Shown here one piece after another: positions 5,989 through 8,421 of a DNA stretch of 8,421 bases; the first letter of the stretch is position 1, and each line of letters starts with the position of its first letter. Source of the DNA: a bacterium. Lineage in GTDB: Bacteria > Vulcanimicrobiota > Xenobia > RGZZ01. Position numbers and translations under genes: made by a program. The DNA is taken from the NCBI GenBank assembly GCA_021782195.1, contig JAJXVI010000074.1, positions 1 to 8,421 on the forward strand, read 5' to 3'. The notes beneath the pieces were generated by a model that was not told the DNA's origin, made no database searches, and saw nothing but the letters and a program-made list of their open reading frames with translations.

Positions 5989-8382
5989 TCAGGCCCAGCG
6001 AACGAGCCCCATGTCGCGACGGCTCACCAGCAGCGGATTCGAGGGCACCGCGCGCACGCCGAAAGCATAGTCGCCGTTGCTCTCGGGAGTGAATCTCGCG
6101 GTGTACTGACGGTAGTCATCTCGCGACCCGGCTGCGGGATCTCCCTGCATCTCGATGACCGTTGCGGGGCCGAGCTGACCGCGGTGGATGCTGGCCACGA
6201 ACAGTTCGATGGCGACGTCCGACGGTTCCAGACTGCCGAGGTGGACCATTGCGTCGAACTGCATCGATTCTCCCACCGACACGTCGGTGCGCTGCAGGCC
6301 GCTGGCTTCAATGCGCACCTGGTGCCAGAGCGTGCGCACGCGGTCCTTCCAGCTGGCGAGTTCACGTGCGGCGCGTCCGTGGTTGGCGTCGAGTGCGCGT
6401 CCGCTCGCGCTGGCTGGAACGTACAGGTTGCGGGTGTAGTCCATCAGCATTCGATCGGTGTTGAAGCGTGGCGCCACGGACACGATGGAATCCTTCATCT
6501 TGGAGACCCACCCTTCCGGTACGCCCTCCTGGTTGTGGCCATAGTAGAGCGGGATGATCTCGTTTTCCAGCGTGTCGTAGAGCGAGCTTGCGTCCACGCG
6601 ATCCTGCTCTTCCTGATCGTTGTAGTCGCGCCGTTCGCCGATCGTCCAGCCGTTCTCGCCGTCGTAGCCCTCGTCCCACCAGCCGTCGAGCACGCTGAAG
6701 TTGATCACGCCGTTTGCTGCGGCTTTCTGCCCACTCGTGCCGCAGGCCTCGAGCGGACGTCGGGGGTTGTTCATCCAGATGTCGACGCCGCTGACGAGGT
6801 GACGGGCGAGGTTGATGTCATACCCTTCGACCATCACGACGTGGCGGGCGAAACGATAGTCAGAAGCGATCTCGTGCACGTTGCGAATGAATTCCTTGCC
6901 CGGGTCATCGGCGGGGTGCGCCTTGCCGGCGAAGACGATCTGCACGGGACGCTCGACGTTGCTCATGAGGCGCAGGACGCGCTCAAGATCGCGGAAGAAA
7001 AGCGTGGCGCGTTTGTATGTGGCGAACCGTCGCGCAAAACCGATGGTGAGGGCATTCGGGTAGAGAAAGCGATCCACGTCGCGGATGGCCGCGTTGGAAC
7101 GTCCCAGGCGTCGCAGGCGACGGCGAAGGCGCTCACGCACGTGGGCGATCATCTCGTTCTTGAGCTCTTGGTGTACCGACCACAGACGTGCGTCAGGGAC
7201 GGTTCGCACCGCTTTGTCCCAGGCCTTGAGGTCGGTCTGATGGGTGTACCAGCGGTCGCCTCCAACCTCCTTGAAGGTCGCGCGCAGTGCGGGAGCGAGC
7301 CAGCTTCCGAGGTGCACCCCGTTCGTGATGTGGCTGATGGGCATCTCCTGGTCGGCAAACCCTTCCCACATGTCACGCCAGAGCTCTCGTGACACCTCGC
7401 CGTGCAGTCGGCTCACACCGTTCGCGTAGCGAGATGCGTGCAGCGCCAGCACGGTCATCCCGAAACTGCCGTATTCGGCCTTGTTGGCTCCGAGGTTGAA
7501 CAACTGGGTGCGCGAAACGCCCGTGGAGGCCATGTAGTGCGCGAAACAGCGATCCATCATCTCGTGGCTGAAAGCGTCGTGACCGGCCGGCACCGGCGTG
7601 TGTGTTGTGAAGACGCTGCTCGCCGATACGGTTTCGAGCGCTGCCTGGAAGCTCAGGCTCTCGCGTTCCATCAGCGTGCGTATGCGCTCCAGGCTCAGAA
7701 AGGCCGAATGACCTTCATTCATGTGGAAGACGGCCGCTTTGATGCCGAGTGCGTTGAGCGCCCTCACGCCTCCCATGCCGAGCACGATTTCCTGGCTGAT
7801 GCGCATGTCGCGGTCACCCCCGTACAACTGCGAGGAGAGGCGCCGATCCTCCTCGGTATTGAGGGGAATGTCAGTGTCGAGCAGGTACACGGGCATGCGG
7901 CCGACCTGCACCTTCCAGACCAGGGCGTGCGTGACGCGGCTTGCGATCTCCACGCTTACGATGACTTCCTTGCCGCTCGCGTCGAGGGCGCGCGTGAGCG
8001 GCAGCTGCGAGAAATCAAGGCGCGCGTAGATGGCTTCCTGCCAGCCCTCGCCGTTGATGTGCTGCTGAAAGTAGCCCTGGTTGTAGAGAAGACCCACGCC
8101 GACCAGGGGAATTCCCAGGTCACTGGCTGACTTGCAGTGGTCTCCGGAAAGAATTCCCAGGCCGCCCGAGTAGATGGGCAGACACTCGTGGAGACCGAAT
8201 TCGGCCGAGAAATAGGCGAACTGCTGGTCGTCGAGTTCGGGATACTGTTTGGAGAACCAGGTCTCGCCCGGCTTCATGTAGGCGTCATAGGCCTTGCAGA
8301 CGTCCTTGTAGCGCTTGAGAAAGCCGTTGTCGCGTCCGCAGCGATCAAGGTGTTCCTGGCCTACCACGCTGAGCATTCGCAC
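5989..8382 (-). CDS. glgP: Glycogen/alpha-glucan phosphorylase, N-terminus interrupted
   Basis: This enzyme phosphorolyses alpha-1,4-glucans (glycogen, maltodextrin) to glucose-1-phosphate. The 797 residues match the long alpha-glucan phosphorylase type: FAYFSAEFGLHECLPIYSGG (55-74), GILSGDHCKSASDLG (76-90), FHMNEGHSAFLSLERIR (219-235), FTTHTPVPAGHDAF (258-271), HITNGVH (351-357), RRFATYKRATLFF (451-463), FAGKAHPAD (484-492), NNPRRPLEACGTSGQKAA (538-555) with K553 as the expected PLP lysine, and SVLDGWWDEGYDG (563-575). Relatives usually have GTSGMK where this has GTSGQK. Residues after 690 form the extra C-terminal domain of this subfamily. The listed start (GTG) has no good Shine-Dalgarno and begins inside the conserved GHNPVRML segment; the N-terminal domain should continue beyond the right edge, but an in-frame TAG lies at 8401-8403. 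The frame is otherwise intact, so the gene may be functional in the organism. Confidence 0.9.
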   Translation of the reverse strand: MRMLSVVGQEHLDRCGRDNGFLKRYKDVCKAYDAYMKPGETWFSKQYPELDDQQFAYFSAEFGLHECLPIYSGGLGILSGDHCKSASDLGIPLVGVGLLYNQGYFQQHINGEGWQEAIYARLDFSQLPLTRALDASGKEVIVSVEIASRVTHALVWKVQVGRMPVYLLDTDIPLNTEEDRRLSSQLYGGDRDMRISQEIVLGMGGVRALNALGIKAAVFHMNEGHSAFLSLERIRTLMERESLSFQAALETVSASSVFTTHTPVPAGHDAFSHEMMDRCFAHYMASTGVSRTQLFNLGANKAEYGSFGMTVLALHASRYANGVSRLHGEVSRELWRDMWEGFADQEMPISHITNGVHLGSWLAPALRATFKEVGGDRWYTHQTDLKAWDKAVRTVPDARLWSVHQELKNEMIAHVRERLRRRLRRLGRSNAAIRDVDRFLYPNALTIGFARRFATYKRATLFFRDLERVLRLMSNVERPVQIVFAGKAHPADDPGKEFIRNVHEIASDYRFARHVVMVEGYDINLARHLVSGVDIWMNNPRRPLEACGTSGQKAAANGVINFSVLDGWWDEGYDGENGWTIGERRDYNDQEEQDRVDASSLYDTLENEIIPLYYGHNQEGVPEGWVSKMKDSIVSVAPRFNTDRMLMDYTRNLYVPASASGRALDANHGRAARELASWKDRVRTLWHQVRIEASGLQRTDVSVGESMQFDAMVHLGSLEPSDVAIELFVASIHRGQLGPATVIEMQGDPAAGSRDDYRQYTARFTPESNGDYAFGVRAVPSNPLLVSRRDMGLVRWA

Positions 8383-8400
8383 AGGATTGTGGCCACATTC

Positions 8401-8403
8401 CTA
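8401..8403 (-). other. In-frame amber stop within the conserved glgP N-terminal segment
   Basis: Read in the glgP frame, 8421-8380 translates as LGGPAW, stop (TAG), ECGHNPV, then continues RMLSVV. Relatives commonly have a Trp-Glu-x-x-Gly-His-Asn-Pro-Val arrangement here, so the TAG falls where a Glu codon (GAG) would be expected. The codons upstream of it remain open to the window edge. Sequencing error, real nonsense mutation or readthrough are all possible. Confidence 0.65.
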
Positions 8404-8421
8404 CCAGGCTGGGCCGCCAAG

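Noticed and set aside
6184..7392. 402-codon plus-strand frame opposite glgP
   Set aside because: Antisense shadow of a strongly supported phosphorylase frame.

Overview
The window is GC-rich bacterial chromosomal DNA in which every convincing gene lies on the minus strand, so transcription runs from right to left. There are no tRNAs, rRNAs, transposases, phage genes or CRISPR arrays. The gene content (long-form alpha-glucan phosphorylase, cysteine-rich histidyl-tRNA synthetase, BCCP, sugar aminotransferase, heparinase II/III-like protein) suggests a free-living bacterium that stores glycogen and makes surface polysaccharide. The sequence alone does not identify the phylum; the unusual HisRS argues against a close relative of E. 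coli or Bacillus.

Layout in transcription order. (1) 8421-5989: glycogen/alpha-glucan phosphorylase, missing its first residues at the right edge and carrying an in-frame TAG at 8401-8403 inside a conserved N-terminal segment. (2) 5988-4992: about 1 kb without a credible gene but with strong inverted repeats, notably a 73-nt nested hairpin at 5404-5476. (3) 4991-2991: histidyl-tRNA synthetase (hisS) with a normal catalytic and anticodon-binding architecture, an altered HisA motif, and a tail of about 245 residues rich in Arg, Glu and Asp. Its Shine-Dalgarno sequence sits in the loop of a perfect hairpin that ends at the ATG. (4) 2990-2699: a spacer with a hairpin after hisS and several short repeats before the next operon. 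(5) 2698-1: a tightly packed operon of accB (BCCP), a DegT/WbpE-like PLP aminotransferase (12-nt gap) and a heparinase II/III-like gene (1-nt overlap, cut by the left edge).

How the genes fit together. The aminotransferase and heparinase-like protein form a plausible fragment of a polysaccharide biosynthesis or modification cluster. accB supplies the biotin carrier for fatty-acid synthesis and is here joined to that cluster instead of to accC. hisS and glgP look like independent housekeeping units. No complete undescribed system is evident. The items most worth a second look are the divergent, tailed HisRS with its looped ribosome binding site, the structured gene-free kilobase, and the interrupted glgP start.
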